This document shows positions 1-7,879 of a stretch of 64,000 nt of DNA, one piece after another. Both the position numbers and the translations under genes were made by a program. This DNA is from JASBRS01 sp964496495 (GTDB taxonomy: Bacteria > Deinococcota > Deinococci > Deinococcales > Trueperaceae), in NCBI GenBank assembly GCA_964496495.1, contig CAZBZU010000003.1, positions 1 through 64,000 of the forward strand, written 5' to 3'. The first letter of the stretch is position 1, and each line of letters opens with the position of its first letter. The notes below the pieces were generated by a model. That model saw only the letters and a program-made list of their open reading frames with translations, did no database searches and had not been told where the DNA came from.

Positions 1-55
1 AGGACAACCGGTTTTGGTCCGGTCGGTCGGGGTTCGAATCCCTGTGGGCCAGCCA
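1..55 (+). tRNA. tRNA-Gln (anticodon UUG), 5' end outside the window
   Basis: The 3' part of a tRNA is visible. The anticodon stem is ACCGG (7-11) paired with CCGGT (19-23) around loop TTTTGGT, giving anticodon TTG at 14-16. A T arm CGGGG-TTCGAAT-CCCTG occupies 28-44, the 3' acceptor strand TGGGCCA is at 45-51, and G73 and an encoded CCA (53-55) follow. The acceptor ends in A72, which would pair with U1, and the discriminator is G. Both are typical identity features of bacterial tRNA-Gln. The D arm and 5' acceptor strand lie upstream of the window. Confidence 0.9.
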
Positions 56-56
56 T

Positions 57-90
57 ATCGCCTCCCGCCAGCGGGGGGCGATTGTCGTTG
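57..90 (+). terminator. Intrinsic-type terminator after tRNA-Gln
   Basis: ATCGCCTCCCGC (57-68) and GCGGGGGGCGAT (71-82) form a near-perfect 12-bp stem with one U-G pair, followed by the modestly T-rich TGTCGTT. It lies directly behind the tRNA and between convergent genes, so it may also end the minus-strand hbd transcript. Confidence 0.75.
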
Positions 91-127
91 CTGCCCTCCC
101 TCGCAGGCGCCAGCCGGCCGGCGGGCA

Positions 128-952
128 TCACCCCTCGGGGTAGTCGTAGAAGCCGCGCCCGCTCTTGCGGCCCAGGTGACCCGCCTCCACCAGCTTTCGC
201 AGCGTCTGCGGCGGGCGGAAGCGGCTGCCAAGCGCCGCCTCCATCGACTCCGCGATCAACAGCACGGTGTCCAGGCCGATGTAGTCCGCCAGCTCCAAGG
301 GCCCCATGGGATGGTTGAGGCCAAGCCTCACGGCGGTGTCGATGTCGTCCCGCCCCGCCACGCCCTCTTCCAGCATTCGGACCCCCTCCAGCAGCAGCGT
401 CGCAACCGCCCGGGTGGTCACGAAGCCCTGGCGATCGGCCACCGTCACGCTGGTCTTGCCGCAGCGCTCGGCGAGGGCCCTGGTCGCCTCCAGGGTGCCG
501 TCGCTCGTCTGCAGCGCACGGACGATCTCGATCAGCGCCATGCGCTCGGGCGGGTTGAACCAGTGCATGCCGATGACCCGGTCGGCACGGCTCGTGGCCG
601 CAGCGATAGCGGTCACCGACAGCTCGCTGGTGTTGCTGGCGAGCACCGCGGCGGGTGGCGCCAGGCGGTCGACCTCGGCGAACAGCTGTCGCTTCAGCTC
701 CAGCCGCTCGGGTGCGGCCTCGATCACGAAGTCGGCCAGCCGCACGGCCTCCGTGAGGTCGCCGGTGAGCCTGAGCCGGCGCTCCACGGCCTCCGCCTCG
801 TTGCGCTTGGCGATCCTGGAGGCCGCGCCTCGACGGGCGTCCTCCGAGACGTCATAGACGATGACCTGCAGGCCACTCTGCAACAGAAGCGTGGCGATGC
901 CGCCGCCCATGGTGCCGGCCCCCAGCACCGCGACACGTTCCGGTGACGTCAT
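128..952 (-). CDS. 3-hydroxyacyl-CoA (3-hydroxybutyryl-CoA) dehydrogenase
   Basis: This 274-residue cytoplasmic enzyme of the HBD/FadB-dehydrogenase family oxidises (S)-3-hydroxyacyl-CoA with NAD(P), as in beta-oxidation or butanoate metabolism. The N-terminal Rossmann domain opens with GAGTMG at residues 11-16. The family signature SNTSEL and the catalytic His in MHWFNPP (residues about 138-144; usually HFFNP) are present. The C-terminal helical domain contains the conserved NHPMGPLELADYIGLD stretch. Length is normal for the stand-alone family (about 280). It lies 47 nt downstream of rsmJ on the same strand, so the two are probably cotranscribed. A purine-rich GGAGAGCGAGG precedes the ATG. 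Chain-length specificity cannot be read from the sequence. Confidence 0.9.
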   Translation of the reverse strand: MTSPERVAVLGAGTMGGGIATLLLQSGLQVIVYDVSEDARRGAASRIAKRNEAEAVERRLRLTGDLTEAVRLADFVIEAAPERLELKRQLFAEVDRLAPPAAVLASNTSELSVTAIAAATSRADRVIGMHWFNPPERMALIEIVRALQTSDGTLEATRALAERCGKTSVTVADRQGFVTTRAVATLLLEGVRMLEEGVAGRDDIDTAVRLGLNHPMGPLELADYIGLDTVLLIAESMEAALGSRFRPPQTLRKLVEAGHLGRKSGRGFYDYPEG

Positions 953-999
953 GGCAACCTCGCTCTCCGGCGCCCAGCCGAGCGCACACGGCCCCCAGT

Positions 1000-1776
1000 C
1001 TAGGAGGCCCGCCCGCGTGGAGCGTAGAGGTCGTAGCGCGTCGTGGTACCCAGCACGCTGCCGCTCGGGCGCGGCAAGCCCGTCCCCTCCCCCAGGCCGG
1101 GCGCCCGTCTGGGCCGCTTCACCACCACCCGCGCCGTGGCGACCTCCAGTGCGGCCGCCAGCAGCTCCGGAGCGTCCTCGTCGCCGCCGACCAGATCGCG
1201 GAAGAGAGCCATGCCCTTCTTGGGCAACGCTCGCTTGGCCGACGGCGGGTACATCGGGTCGATGAGGACCACCGCGGGCGCTGGCCTCAGACCCGCCAGC
1301 AGCTCGCAGGCGTCGCCCACCAGCAGGCGGACGCGCTCGCCCGCACGGCGCGCCTCCTCCCCCTCGCGGCCCTCCCGTGCGCGCGCCAGCGCGTCCTCCA
1401 ACAGGGCGGCGATGAGCGGCACCCGCTCAATCATGGTCACCTCGGCTCCGCGTGCCGCCAGCCGCCAGCCGTCGACGCCCAGGCCGGCGGTGGCGTCCGC
1501 CACGGCGGCGTTCGGCGTCAGCGGCCCCACCGCCCTCAGGAGGTTGTCGCGACCCCCCTTGGGCCGCACCAGGATGGCGCCCGGGACCACCCTCACCGGT
1601 GACCCGTCCGCCGGTCGGAGGGCCAGGCCCGCGGCACCCACCTCCAGGGCCACGTCGGCCTGCGACATCTGCGACGCCTCCGACTCCAGCGGCAGCCCGA
1701 GCCGCTGAGCCCAGCGCTCGGCGGTCGGCCTCATGGCAGGCTCGAGCACGCGCACGGCGGCGGACACGGTGCTCAT
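1000..1776 (-). CDS. rsmJ: RsmJ-like class I SAM-dependent methyltransferase (16S rRNA m2G1516 family)
   Basis: The 258-residue protein resembles RsmJ/YhiQ, which methylates G1516 of 16S rRNA. Visible features are the SAM-binding VADATAGLGVDGW motif, an acidic loop after VTMIERVP, and the family motif LIDPMYPP that replaces the usual NPPY. A lysine/arginine-rich segment (KRALPKKGMALFRDLVG) follows, as in RsmJ. The frame stays open 42 codons further upstream, but that stretch is a low-complexity Ala/Arg run. The ATG at 1776 (MSTVSAAVRVLE), with a GGGAG upstream, gives the family length of about 250. A -10-like TAGCAT sits at 1808-1813 on this strand. It diverges from the GabT-like gene and precedes hbd. 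Confidence 0.85.
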   Translation of the reverse strand: MSTVSAAVRVLEPAMRPTAERWAQRLGLPLESEASQMSQADVALEVGAAGLALRPADGSPVRVVPGAILVRPKGGRDNLLRAVGPLTPNAAVADATAGLGVDGWRLAARGAEVTMIERVPLIAALLEDALARAREGREGEEARRAGERVRLLVGDACELLAGLRPAPAVVLIDPMYPPSAKRALPKKGMALFRDLVGGDEDAPELLAAALEVATARVVVKRPRRAPGLGEGTGLPRPSGSVLGTTTRYDLYAPRGRAS

Positions 1777-1807
1777 GAGGCTCCCGCGCGATGCACCGAC
1801 ATGCGCC

Positions 1808-1813
1808 ATGCTA
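1808..1813 (-). promoter_or_regulatory. Putative -10 element for rsmJ-hbd
   Basis: TAGCAT on the minus strand lies 31 nt before the rsmJ ATG. It matches the TAnnnT -10 pattern seen repeatedly in this window. No clear -35 is visible. Confidence 0.4.
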
Positions 1814-1930
1814 CGGCGCAGGGGTCGGCAGCAAGGGCATCGCGCACGCGCCGTCGTTGCTGCCGCCGCCCGCCGGGCCGCGGGGGCGGGCGAGGCGGTC
1901 ACGGGGGTTCACGGACCTCCAGGGCGGTGA

Positions 1931-1970
1931 TACCATGCAGCAGAGATATGCACCGCGTGCTTTGGATAGC
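1931..1970 (+). promoter_or_regulatory. Candidate operator with ATGCA words, shared with the arginase promoter
   Basis: Upstream of the GabT-like gene lie CCATGCAG (1933-1940), ATATGCACC (1946-1954) and GGATAGC (1964-1970). All three exact words also occur just upstream of the arginase gene near 48.4 kb. A common regulator binding both is inferred. The regulator is not identified in the window. Confidence 0.4.
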
Positions 1971-1995
1971 TACGCCGTGCCTCACAATCGCCTTC

Positions 1996-2031
1996 GCATC
2001 ATAAGCAGCGTATGCCGCTCGCTTACGATGC
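1996..2031 (+). repeat. Long imperfect inverted repeat in the 5' region of the GabT-like gene
   Basis: GCATCATAAGC (1996-2006) pairs with GCTTACGATGC (2021-2031) with one A-C mismatch. The stem continues inside as AGCG (2007-2010) with CGCT (2016-2019) around loop TATGC. No T-run follows. It ends 24 nt before the start codon, just ahead of the GGGAGGA ribosome binding site. It may be an operator or an mRNA hairpin affecting translation. Confidence 0.5.
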
Positions 2032-2055
2032 AACGGCACCCGAGGGAGGACGCCC

Positions 2056-3372
2056 ATGAGCAACGCCAGCCTCGCCCAGCGCCGACGCGCCGCTGTCGCG
2101 CCTGCCGCCTACAGCACCCACCCCTTCTACCCCGTGCGCGCTAAGGGCAGCTACCTGTGGGACGCCGACGGCAAGCGCTACCTCGACTTCTCGGTGGGCA
2201 TCGCCGTCATGAACGTGGGGCACTCCCACCCCCGGGTGATCGCGGCCGCCACGCAGCAGGCCGAGACCTTCCAGCACCTGTGCTTCGCGGTGGCGATGCA
2301 CGAGAGCTACATCGCTCTCGCCGAGCGCCTCAACGCGCTTGCGCCCGGCGACAGCCCGAAGAAGACCTTCCTGGTCAACTCCGGTGCCGAGGCGGTGGAG
2401 AACGCCGTGAAGATCGCCCGCGCCTACACCGGCCGCGCCGGCATCGTGGCGTTCACTCACGCCTTCCATGGACGCACCTACATGGCCATGTCGCTGACGG
2501 CCAAGGCGACGCCGTACAAGGCCCGCTTCGCGCCGCGGGCGTCCGAGGTGTACCGCGCCGCCTACCCCTACGCCTACCGCAACCCCTGGGGGCTCGATGA
2601 TCCCGAGGAGGTGGGCGAGCGCACCTTGCACGCCCTGCGGGAGCAGGTCGAGACCACCATCGGCGAGCACGAGGTGGCGGCCTTCATCATCGAGCCGGTC
2701 GCCGGCGAGGGCGGCTTCATCCCGGCACCGCGTAGCTTCCTGGCGGGCCTGCGCGCCTACGCCGACGAGATCGGGGCGCTGTGGATCGACGACGAGGTGC
2801 AGGCGGGGATCGGCCGCACCGGCCACCTGTGGGCCGTCGACGCGTTCGGCCTCGAGCCCGATCTGGTCACCAGCGCCAAGGCGCTGTCCTCCGGCTTCCC
2901 GCTCTCCGCGGTGATCGGCAAGGCCAGCATCATGGACGCCATCGGCGAGGGCATGCTGGGCTCCACCTTCGGCGGCAACCCCATCAGCTGCGCCGCCGCC
3001 CTGGCGACGCTCGACGTGCTGGAGGAGGAAGGGCTGATCGAGCGCGCCAACGTCATCGGCGAGCGGGCCAGGCAACGTCTGGATAAGCTGCAGCGCGAGT
3101 TCCCGCAGATCGGTGAGGTGCGAGGCCGTGGCGCCATGATCGGCGTCGAGTTCGTCGAGGCGGGCGGCAAGGAGCCGAACCCCGCCGTGGTGGCGGCGGT
3201 GGTGGCGCACGCCCGCGACGCCGGCCTGGTGCTGCTGTCGACGGGGACCTACGGCAACGTCATCCGCTTGCTGCCGCCGCTCACTCTCTCCGACGACGAG
3301 ATCGAGGAGGGCCTGGCCATCCTGGAGAAGAGCATCCGGGCGGTGCTCGAGCCGGTCGGAACGGTCGCCTGA
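2056..3372 (+). CDS. Class III aminotransferase, GabT/ornithine-aminotransferase-like
   Basis: The 438-residue PLP enzyme has the full class III set. LVNSGAEAVENAVKIAR (107-122) forms the phosphate cup and AFHGRTYMAMSLT follows. WIDDEVQAG (243-251) carries the Asp that contacts the pyridine nitrogen. TSAKALSSG carries the Schiff-base Lys275. The fold and the SVGIAVMNVGHSHP opening fit 4-aminobutyrate or related omega-amino-acid transaminases. Ornithine or 5-aminovalerate are also possible substrates. The ATG at 2056 has a strong GAGGGAGGA site. The upstream region holds a large inverted repeat and words shared with the arginase promoter, which supports a role in arginine/ornithine-derived nitrogen catabolism. 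Substrate is uncertain. Confidence 0.85.
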   Translation: MSNASLAQRRRAAVAPAAYSTHPFYPVRAKGSYLWDADGKRYLDFSVGIAVMNVGHSHPRVIAAATQQAETFQHLCFAVAMHESYIALAERLNALAPGDSPKKTFLVNSGAEAVENAVKIARAYTGRAGIVAFTHAFHGRTYMAMSLTAKATPYKARFAPRASEVYRAAYPYAYRNPWGLDDPEEVGERTLHALREQVETTIGEHEVAAFIIEPVAGEGGFIPAPRSFLAGLRAYADEIGALWIDDEVQAGIGRTGHLWAVDAFGLEPDLVTSAKALSSGFPLSAVIGKASIMDAIGEGMLGSTFGGNPISCAAALATLDVLEEEGLIERANVIGERARQRLDKLQREFPQIGEVRGRGAMIGVEFVEAGGKEPNPAVVAAVVAHARDAGLVLLSTGTYGNVIRLLPPLTLSDDEIEEGLAILEKSIRAVLEPVGTVA

Positions 3373-3453
3373 GCGTCCGTCCGCCCCCGGCCCCGTCCCG
3401 TCCGGCTGGGCGTGGCCCGTGCCCGGCGGTCCCGGCGGAAGCGAGCCGGCTGC

Positions 3454-3459
3454 TATACT
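3454..3459 (+). promoter_or_regulatory. -10 element of leaderless rpe promoter
   Basis: TATACT ends 7 nt before the GTG start of rpe, placing transcription initiation at or beside the start codon. No Shine-Dalgarno is present. Confidence 0.6.
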
Positions 3460-3466
3460 CCGCGTC

Positions 3467-4132
3467 GTGAGCGACGTCCGTCTGGCGCCGTCGATCCTGG
3501 CCGCCGACTTCGAGCGGCTGGGCGACTCGATCCGCGAAGCGGATGCCGGCGGCGCGGACTTCATCCACATCGACGTGATGGACGGGCAGTTCGTGCCCAA
3601 CATCACCATGGGGCCGGTGGTGGTGGCCGCCGCACGGCGGGTCACCAGGCTCCCGCTCGACGTGCACCTGATGATCGAGGCGCCGCAGCGCTACGTCGAG
3701 GCGTTCGCCGGCGCCGGTGCCGACCGCATCACCGTCCATGCCGAGGTCGCGCCGCACCTTCACCGACTGCTCCAGCAGGTGCGGGAAGCGGGTGCCGCCG
3801 TCGGCCTCGCCCTCAACCCCCTCACGCCACTGGCGGTTCTAGAGGGTGCGCTCCCCTATCTCGACCAGGTCCTGATGATGACGGTGAACCCCGGCTTCGG
3901 AGGCCAGGTCTTCATCCCCGCCAGCCTCGAGCGGATCGCCGCCGCGCGCGAGATGCGAGAGCGCCTGAAGCCGGACTGCCTCATCGAGGTGGACGGCGGC
4001 ATCGACAGGCACACCGCACCCCAGGTGTGCGCGGCGGGCGCTCAGGTGCTGATCGCGGGAACCGCGGTGTTCCAGGGAGAGGGCAGCATCGCCGACAACC
4101 TGCGCCGGCTGCGAGCGGCCGCCGGCGGCTGA
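3467..4132 (+). CDS. rpe: Ribulose-phosphate 3-epimerase
   Basis: The 221-residue TIM-barrel enzyme interconverts ribulose 5-phosphate and xylulose 5-phosphate in the pentose phosphate pathway. Family signatures in order are LAPSILAADF at the N-terminus, HIDVMDGQFVPN (metal ligands His and Asp), DVHLMIE, LNPLTPL, MMTVNPGFGGQ and EVDGGID (second metal Asp). The start is taken as GTG 3467 (MSDVRLAPSIL), not a GTG 48 nt upstream that would add a 16-residue extension. The only promoter-like box, TATACT, lies 7 nt ahead of it, so the mRNA is probably leaderless. It is convergent with accA. Together with zwf and gnd in this window it gives much of the oxidative and non-oxidative pentose pathway. 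Confidence 0.96.
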   Translation: MSDVRLAPSILAADFERLGDSIREADAGGADFIHIDVMDGQFVPNITMGPVVVAAARRVTRLPLDVHLMIEAPQRYVEAFAGAGADRITVHAEVAPHLHRLLQQVREAGAAVGLALNPLTPLAVLEGALPYLDQVLMMTVNPGFGGQVFIPASLERIAAAREMRERLKPDCLIEVDGGIDRHTAPQVCAAGAQVLIAGTAVFQGEGSIADNLRRLRAAAGG

Positions 4133-4164
4133 CCGCCGCCGAGGTGGCCCGGCCGGCCGCGCGC

Positions 4165-5118
4165 TCAGGCGACCTCGCGGAAGCGGCCGAGGTCCCGGAA
4201 GCGGCGGCGGCGCTGCTCCTGCAGGGCCGCTGACCCCATCCCGATGAGCGACGCCACCTCCTCGAGCAGGGCATCCCGCACGCGTCGGACGGTCTCCTCA
4301 CGATCCTTGTGCGCGCCGCCGATGGGCTCGTCGACCACCCGGTCGACCACGCCGAGATCCAGCAGATCGTAGGCCGTGAGCCTCAACGCCTCGGCGGCCT
4401 TCTCCGCTTCGGCGGCATCCCGCCACAGGATGGCGGCGCACGACTCCGGGCTGATGACCGAGTAGATGGCGTTCTCCAGGATCAGCACGCGGTTAGCGAC
4501 GCCCACGGCCAGCGCTCCGCCGGAGCCGCCCTCGCCGATGATCACGCTGACCGCCGGAACGGTCAGCCGCGACATACGCCGGATGCTCTCGGCGATGACC
4601 CACGCCTGTCCTTGCTCCTCGGCGGCAATGCCGGGGTAGGCGCCGGGCGTATCGATGAGCGTAACCACGGGCAAGCGGAACTTGTCAGCCAGATCGAACA
4701 TGCGCATGGCCTTGCGGTAGCCGCTCGGGTGGGACATGCCGAAGTTGCGGTGGATGTTCTCCTTGGTGTCGCGGCCCTTCTGCTGACCGACGACCACCAC
4801 GCTGCGCTCGCCCAGGCGGCCGATGCCGGCGACCACGGCCGGATCGTCGCCCAGGGTGCGGTCGCCATGGAGCTCATTGAAGCCCTCGAAGGCCCCCTGC
4901 AGGTAGTCCATGGCTGTCGGACGGCCCGCGGCCCGCGCAACCTGGACGCGTTGCCAGCGCGTGAGGTTGTCGAAGGTGTCGCGCTTCAGCCGTTCCAGGC
5001 GCTGCTCCAGCCGCCCGATCTCATCGGTGAGGTCGATGTCCTGCTCGGCGGCGTACGCGCGCATCTCCTCGATCTTGGCCTCGAGGTCGTCGATCGGCTT
5101 CTCAAAGGGCAGCGGCAC
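4165..5118 (-). CDS. accA: Acetyl-CoA carboxylase, carboxyltransferase subunit alpha
   Basis: The 317-residue subunit pairs with AccD to transfer the carboxyl group from biotin to acetyl-CoA, the first committed step of fatty acid synthesis. Seen are the N-terminal helical FEKPIDDLEAKIEEMR segment, RWQRVQVARAAGRP, the GDRTLGDDPA motif, KENIHRNFGMSHPSGYRKA, and the oxyanion/substrate segments LIDTPGAYPG and GEGGSGGALA. The GTG at 5118 starts the usual VPLPFEKP beginning and overlaps the last 17 nt of accD. This is a tight accD-accA operon with probable translational coupling. The frame extends another 24 codons upstream, but that stretch is antisense-like low-complexity sequence inside accD. 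Confidence 0.96.
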   Translation of the reverse strand: MPLPFEKPIDDLEAKIEEMRAYAAEQDIDLTDEIGRLEQRLERLKRDTFDNLTRWQRVQVARAAGRPTAMDYLQGAFEGFNELHGDRTLGDDPAVVAGIGRLGERSVVVVGQQKGRDTKENIHRNFGMSHPSGYRKAMRMFDLADKFRLPVVTLIDTPGAYPGIAAEEQGQAWVIAESIRRMSRLTVPAVSVIIGEGGSGGALAVGVANRVLILENAIYSVISPESCAAILWRDAAEAEKAAEALRLTAYDLLDLGVVDRVVDEPIGGAHKDREETVRRVRDALLEEVASLIGMGSAALQEQRRRRFRDLGRFREVA

Positions 5119-5998
5119 GCGTCGCTTCCTTCCGCTCGTCCGGCACCGCGGCGGCCCCCGATCGCAGCAAGCCGATGATGGCGGCGACACGCTCCTTCAG
5201 CTCCTTGCGTGGCACCACGTCGTCGAGCATGCCCTTCTCGAGCAGGAACTCCGAGCGCTGGAAGCCCTCCGGCAGCTCCTGCTTGATGGTCTGCTGGATG
5301 ACCCGCGGTCCGGCGAAGGAAACGAGCGCTCCCGGCTCGGCGAAGATCACGTCGCCGAGCGTCGCGAAGCTCGCGGTGACGCCACCGGTGGTGGGGTCGC
5401 TCAGGATACTCAGGTAGGGCAGCCGCGCGCGCGCCAGCGCCTCCAGCGCCACCGTCGTCTTGGCCATCTGCATCAGCGAGAGCGCGCCCTCCTGCATGCG
5501 CGCGCCCCCCGAAGCGGTGACGATTACCAGCGCACGACCCTCCTCGGCCGCCCGCTCGGCGGCGCGGGCGATCTCCTCGCCCACCACCGACCCCATGGAG
5601 CCGCCGAGGAACAGGAAGTCCATTACCACCAGCGCGACGCGCTGACCGCCCAGCAGGGCCGACCCCGACAGCACCGCGTCCGGCCTCCCATGCTTCTCTT
5701 GGTTCTTCTCCAGGCGCTCGGGATAGGCCTGGGTGTCGACGAAGCCGAGCGGGTCCTCGGCCTGGAGGCCACCGGACCACAGCTCGAAGGTACCCTCGTC
5801 CGCCAGCAGCTCGACGCGCGCCTCGACCGGCATACGGTAGTGGTGGCCGCACTCGGGACAGACGTAGGCGTTCGCCACCAGATCCTTGCGATAGATCTGC
5901 GCGTTGCACGCCTCACACTTCAGCCACAGGCCCGCTGGCGCGTTGTCGTCCTCCTTGCGCGTGGGTCGGTTCCGCCGGAACCACCTTTCAAGCGCCAT
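5102..5998 (-). CDS. accD: Acetyl-CoA carboxylase, carboxyltransferase subunit beta
   Basis: The 298-residue zinc-containing beta subunit of the acetyl-CoA carboxylase carboxyltransferase. A four-cysteine zinc ribbon is formed by C28, C31, C47 and C50 (KCEAC...VCPECG). The crotonase-like core carries MDFLFLGGSMGSVVGE, TASGGARMQEG, SDPTTGGVTASFA and AGPRVIQQT. Length is normal for the family (about 285-305). The ATG at 5998 has a GAGGAGG site upstream, and the protein begins MALERWFRRN, similar to other AccD N-termini. It is first in the accD-accA operon, with a TAGAAT -10 box about 60 nt upstream. Confidence 0.96.
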   Translation of the reverse strand: MALERWFRRNRPTRKEDDNAPAGLWLKCEACNAQIYRKDLVANAYVCPECGHHYRMPVEARVELLADEGTFELWSGGLQAEDPLGFVDTQAYPERLEKNQEKHGRPDAVLSGSALLGGQRVALVVMDFLFLGGSMGSVVGEEIARAAERAAEEGRALVIVTASGGARMQEGALSLMQMAKTTVALEALARARLPYLSILSDPTTGGVTASFATLGDVIFAEPGALVSFAGPRVIQQTIKQELPEGFQRSEFLLEKGMLDDVVPRKELKERVAAIIGLLRSGAAAVPDERKEATRAAAL

Positions 5999-6058
5999 GC
6001 GGCCTCCTCGTCGCCCGGGGCGGCCGGTACCGCCCAACCGCGATTCCGAGCACGTGCC

Positions 6059-6089
6059 ATTCTAGCAGTCGCGCGCGGCCCCGCCTCAA
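6059..6089 (-). promoter_or_regulatory. Putative promoter of accD-accA
   Basis: On the minus strand TTGAGG (6084-6089) and TAGAAT (6059-6064) are separated by 19 nt, in the gap between the bactofilin and accD. The spacing is slightly long, so confidence is moderate. Confidence 0.5.
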
Positions 6090-6109
6090 GCCGTCCAGAA
6101 CGGCGGTCG

Positions 6110-6655
6110 TCAGGCTCCTGCCGCCCGCTCTTCCTCGGCGGCATCCTCGACCCCGGACTCGCCGCCGTCGACCGATCCTACGGTGCCGTCCTCTCTCTCG
6201 CCCTGCCTGGCCTGGAGCGTGGCCGCGGCCTCGCGCCCGAGCGTCGCGTGATTCGCCGTGGCGGCCGTCTCCGGCAGGCGAGGCGTGCCCTTGTGCCCGA
6301 TCATCTCGCTGCGGCCGGTGAAGGACGCCCCCTCCTCGATGTCGAGGGCGGTAGCGCGGACGTCGCCCTCCAGCTGGCCGTCCTTCCAGATCTCGATCTT
6401 GCCGCGGGCGTCGACGTTGGCACGGACCTTGCCGAGGATCTTGACCTCGTCCGCCTCGATGTGCTCGCCCTCGATCACGCCGGCCTCGGCAACCTCGAGC
6501 ACGCCGCTGACGCGGACGTTGCCCATCACCGTACCGTGGACGCGCACCCGTCCCTGTGCCTCGAGATCGCCGATCAGCTTGGTGCCGCGGTGGATGTAGG
6601 TGAAGGGCTCGCTCGCGGCCTTCTCCTGATTCTGTTTCCTGCTGCGTCCCAGCAT
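6110..6655 (-). CDS. Bactofilin (polymer-forming cytoskeletal protein)
   Basis: The 181-residue protein contains the bactofilin beta-helix domain (roughly residues 20-115). Short repeating beta-strand units such as GTKLIGDLEAQGRVRVHGTV, GVIEGEHIEADEVKILGKV and DGQLEGDVRATALDIEEGA alternate Gly, Val and Ile in the expected way. Bactofilins polymerise without nucleotide and organise envelope synthesis or polarity. The C-terminal third is acidic and low in complexity, likely a disordered tail. The start is ATG 6655 (MLGRSRKQ), after GGAGAGGAC; a longer open frame upstream is arginine-rich and not credible. It sits 111 nt ahead of accD on the same strand and diverges from the SDR-like gene. Confidence 0.85.
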   Translation of the reverse strand: MLGRSRKQNQEKAASEPFTYIHRGTKLIGDLEAQGRVRVHGTVMGNVRVSGVLEVAEAGVIEGEHIEADEVKILGKVRANVDARGKIEIWKDGQLEGDVRATALDIEEGASFTGRSEMIGHKGTPRLPETAATANHATLGREAAATLQARQGEREDGTVGSVDGGESGVEDAAEEERAAGA

Positions 6656-6911
6656 GCCGTCCTCTCCCTCGCCGCGCCTGGCACGCACCGCCGGCACGCG
6701 CTCCGAGCGCCCCGTGGGGCTCGTCGGCGGCGAGCGAGGCGCCCCCGCGCCGCGCCCTCGCGAGCGGCGCCGGCGGCGGCACTGCCTCGACGATGCCGTC
6801 CCGAGGGTCCGCCTCGGTTCTACCGCGGCCGCCGGCCAGCGGGTCATAAAACGCTTCACAGGCCGACGGCTGGACGTCGGCCCTGTCATGGAAGCCGCCG
6901 CCCCGGCGTCG
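6656..6911. other. Divergent intergenic region between bactofilin and SDR-like gene
   Basis: About 270 nt without a gene. The right end holds the TATCCT -10 box of the plus-strand gene and the left end the GGAGAGGAC site of the bactofilin. I see no hairpin with a T-run or recognised binding site in the rest. Confidence 0.5.
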
Positions 6912-6917
6912 TATCCT
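6912..6917 (+). promoter_or_regulatory. -10 element of leaderless SDR-like gene promoter
   Basis: TATCCT ends exactly 7 nt before the ATG at 6925. A GTG at 6919 is only 1 nt from the box and so is unlikely to be transcribed. Confidence 0.55.
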
Positions 6918-6924
6918 GGTGGCC

Positions 6925-7839
6925 ATGGAACCAGCCCGGGTCGTCCTGGTCACGAACGTGGGCCAGGGCTTCGGTCGGGCCGTGGCGCTGGCCTACGGCC
7001 AATCCGAGTACGACGTCGTCTGCGCGGATCGCGACGTCGACCTGGCGGCCAAGACGGCTGCCGAGATCGAGGAGCTCGGTGGCCAGGCGATCCCCATCCA
7101 GGCGGACATGGCCACCCACATGGATGTGCTGGCCGCCTACCACAAGGTGTTCGAGATCTTCGGCGCTCTCGGTGGCGTGGTCCACGTCTCCAGCCAGGTG
7201 AGCCACACCCCCTTCGAGAACCTGAGCGAGGGCGAGTTCGCGGAGCTGGTTGCCGAGGACCTGCGCAGCGCCTATCTGACGTTGAAGACCGCCGCCAGGC
7301 TGCTCGGGGGCGGATGGGTGGTCATCGTGGCACCACCGCTGGGGCGCCAGCCGCAGATGGCAGCGGTCGCCGGCGCCCTCTCCAGCCTGGTGCGTAGCTT
7401 CTGCGAGCGCTACGAGGCGCCGCGCGTCAACCTGGTGGTGCCCTCGCGCGACGCCGCCGACCCACGCCACGACGCCGCACTCGTGCGCAGCGTACGGTTC
7501 CTGGGTTCCTCGTCGGCACTGGGGGTGTCGGGGCAAGAGGTGTTCGTGGAGCTGCCGCCGCCACCGCGAGTGACTGAGACGCTGCTGCCGGAGGTGCGGG
7601 CCGCGCTCGACGACCGGGTCCGTCAGGACGACCTGGAGGCCAGCCTCTACAGCGAGGCAGAGGAGCAGGACACGGCCGACGAGGACGAGGAGGTCGAGGA
7701 GCTGGTGTTGGACGAGCTCGAGCAAGAGCCGTTCGACGATATCCCCGCGCGCCCCGCCATCCGGCGTCACCTGGTCGACGAGGGCGAGTCCGAGGTCGAA
7801 GGCGACCTGGCGGACACGCCCAGGCACCGGCTACCGTGA
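6925..7839 (+). CDS. SDR-fold protein lacking the catalytic Tyr/Lys, with acidic C-terminal tail
   Basis: The first 215 residues look like a short-chain dehydrogenase: a VVLVTNVGQGFGRAVA nucleotide loop, CADRDVD at the end of strand 2, QADMATHMDV, and a GGVVHVSS segment. The catalytic YxxxK pair is absent. Where it is expected (after VVIVAPPLGRQ) the sequence reads PQMAAVAGALSSL, so Tyr and Lys are replaced by non-polar residues. Residues about 225-290 form a strongly Glu/Asp-rich tail (EEQDTADEDEEVEELVLDE) not typical of the family. A nucleotide-binding scaffold or regulator seems more likely than a classical reductase. It lies 40 nt upstream of nrdR on the same strand and is likely cotranscribed with it. 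The start is ATG 6925, behind a leaderless-type -10 box. Confidence 0.7.
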   Translation: MEPARVVLVTNVGQGFGRAVALAYGQSEYDVVCADRDVDLAAKTAAEIEELGGQAIPIQADMATHMDVLAAYHKVFEIFGALGGVVHVSSQVSHTPFENLSEGEFAELVAEDLRSAYLTLKTAARLLGGGWVVIVAPPLGRQPQMAAVAGALSSLVRSFCERYEAPRVNLVVPSRDAADPRHDAALVRSVRFLGSSSALGVSGQEVFVELPPPPRVTETLLPEVRAALDDRVRQDDLEASLYSEAEEQDTADEDEEVEELVLDELEQEPFDDIPARPAIRRHLVDEGESEVEGDLADTPRHRLP

Positions 7840-7879
7840 TCGCCTGCCGGTCGTGGCCGGGGCCGGCTGACGTGCCGCC

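Noticed and set aside
1777..1902. Upstream extension of rsmJ by 42 codons
   Set aside because: The residues are an Ala/Arg/Cys low-complexity run, and a start inside would give a longer protein than the family.
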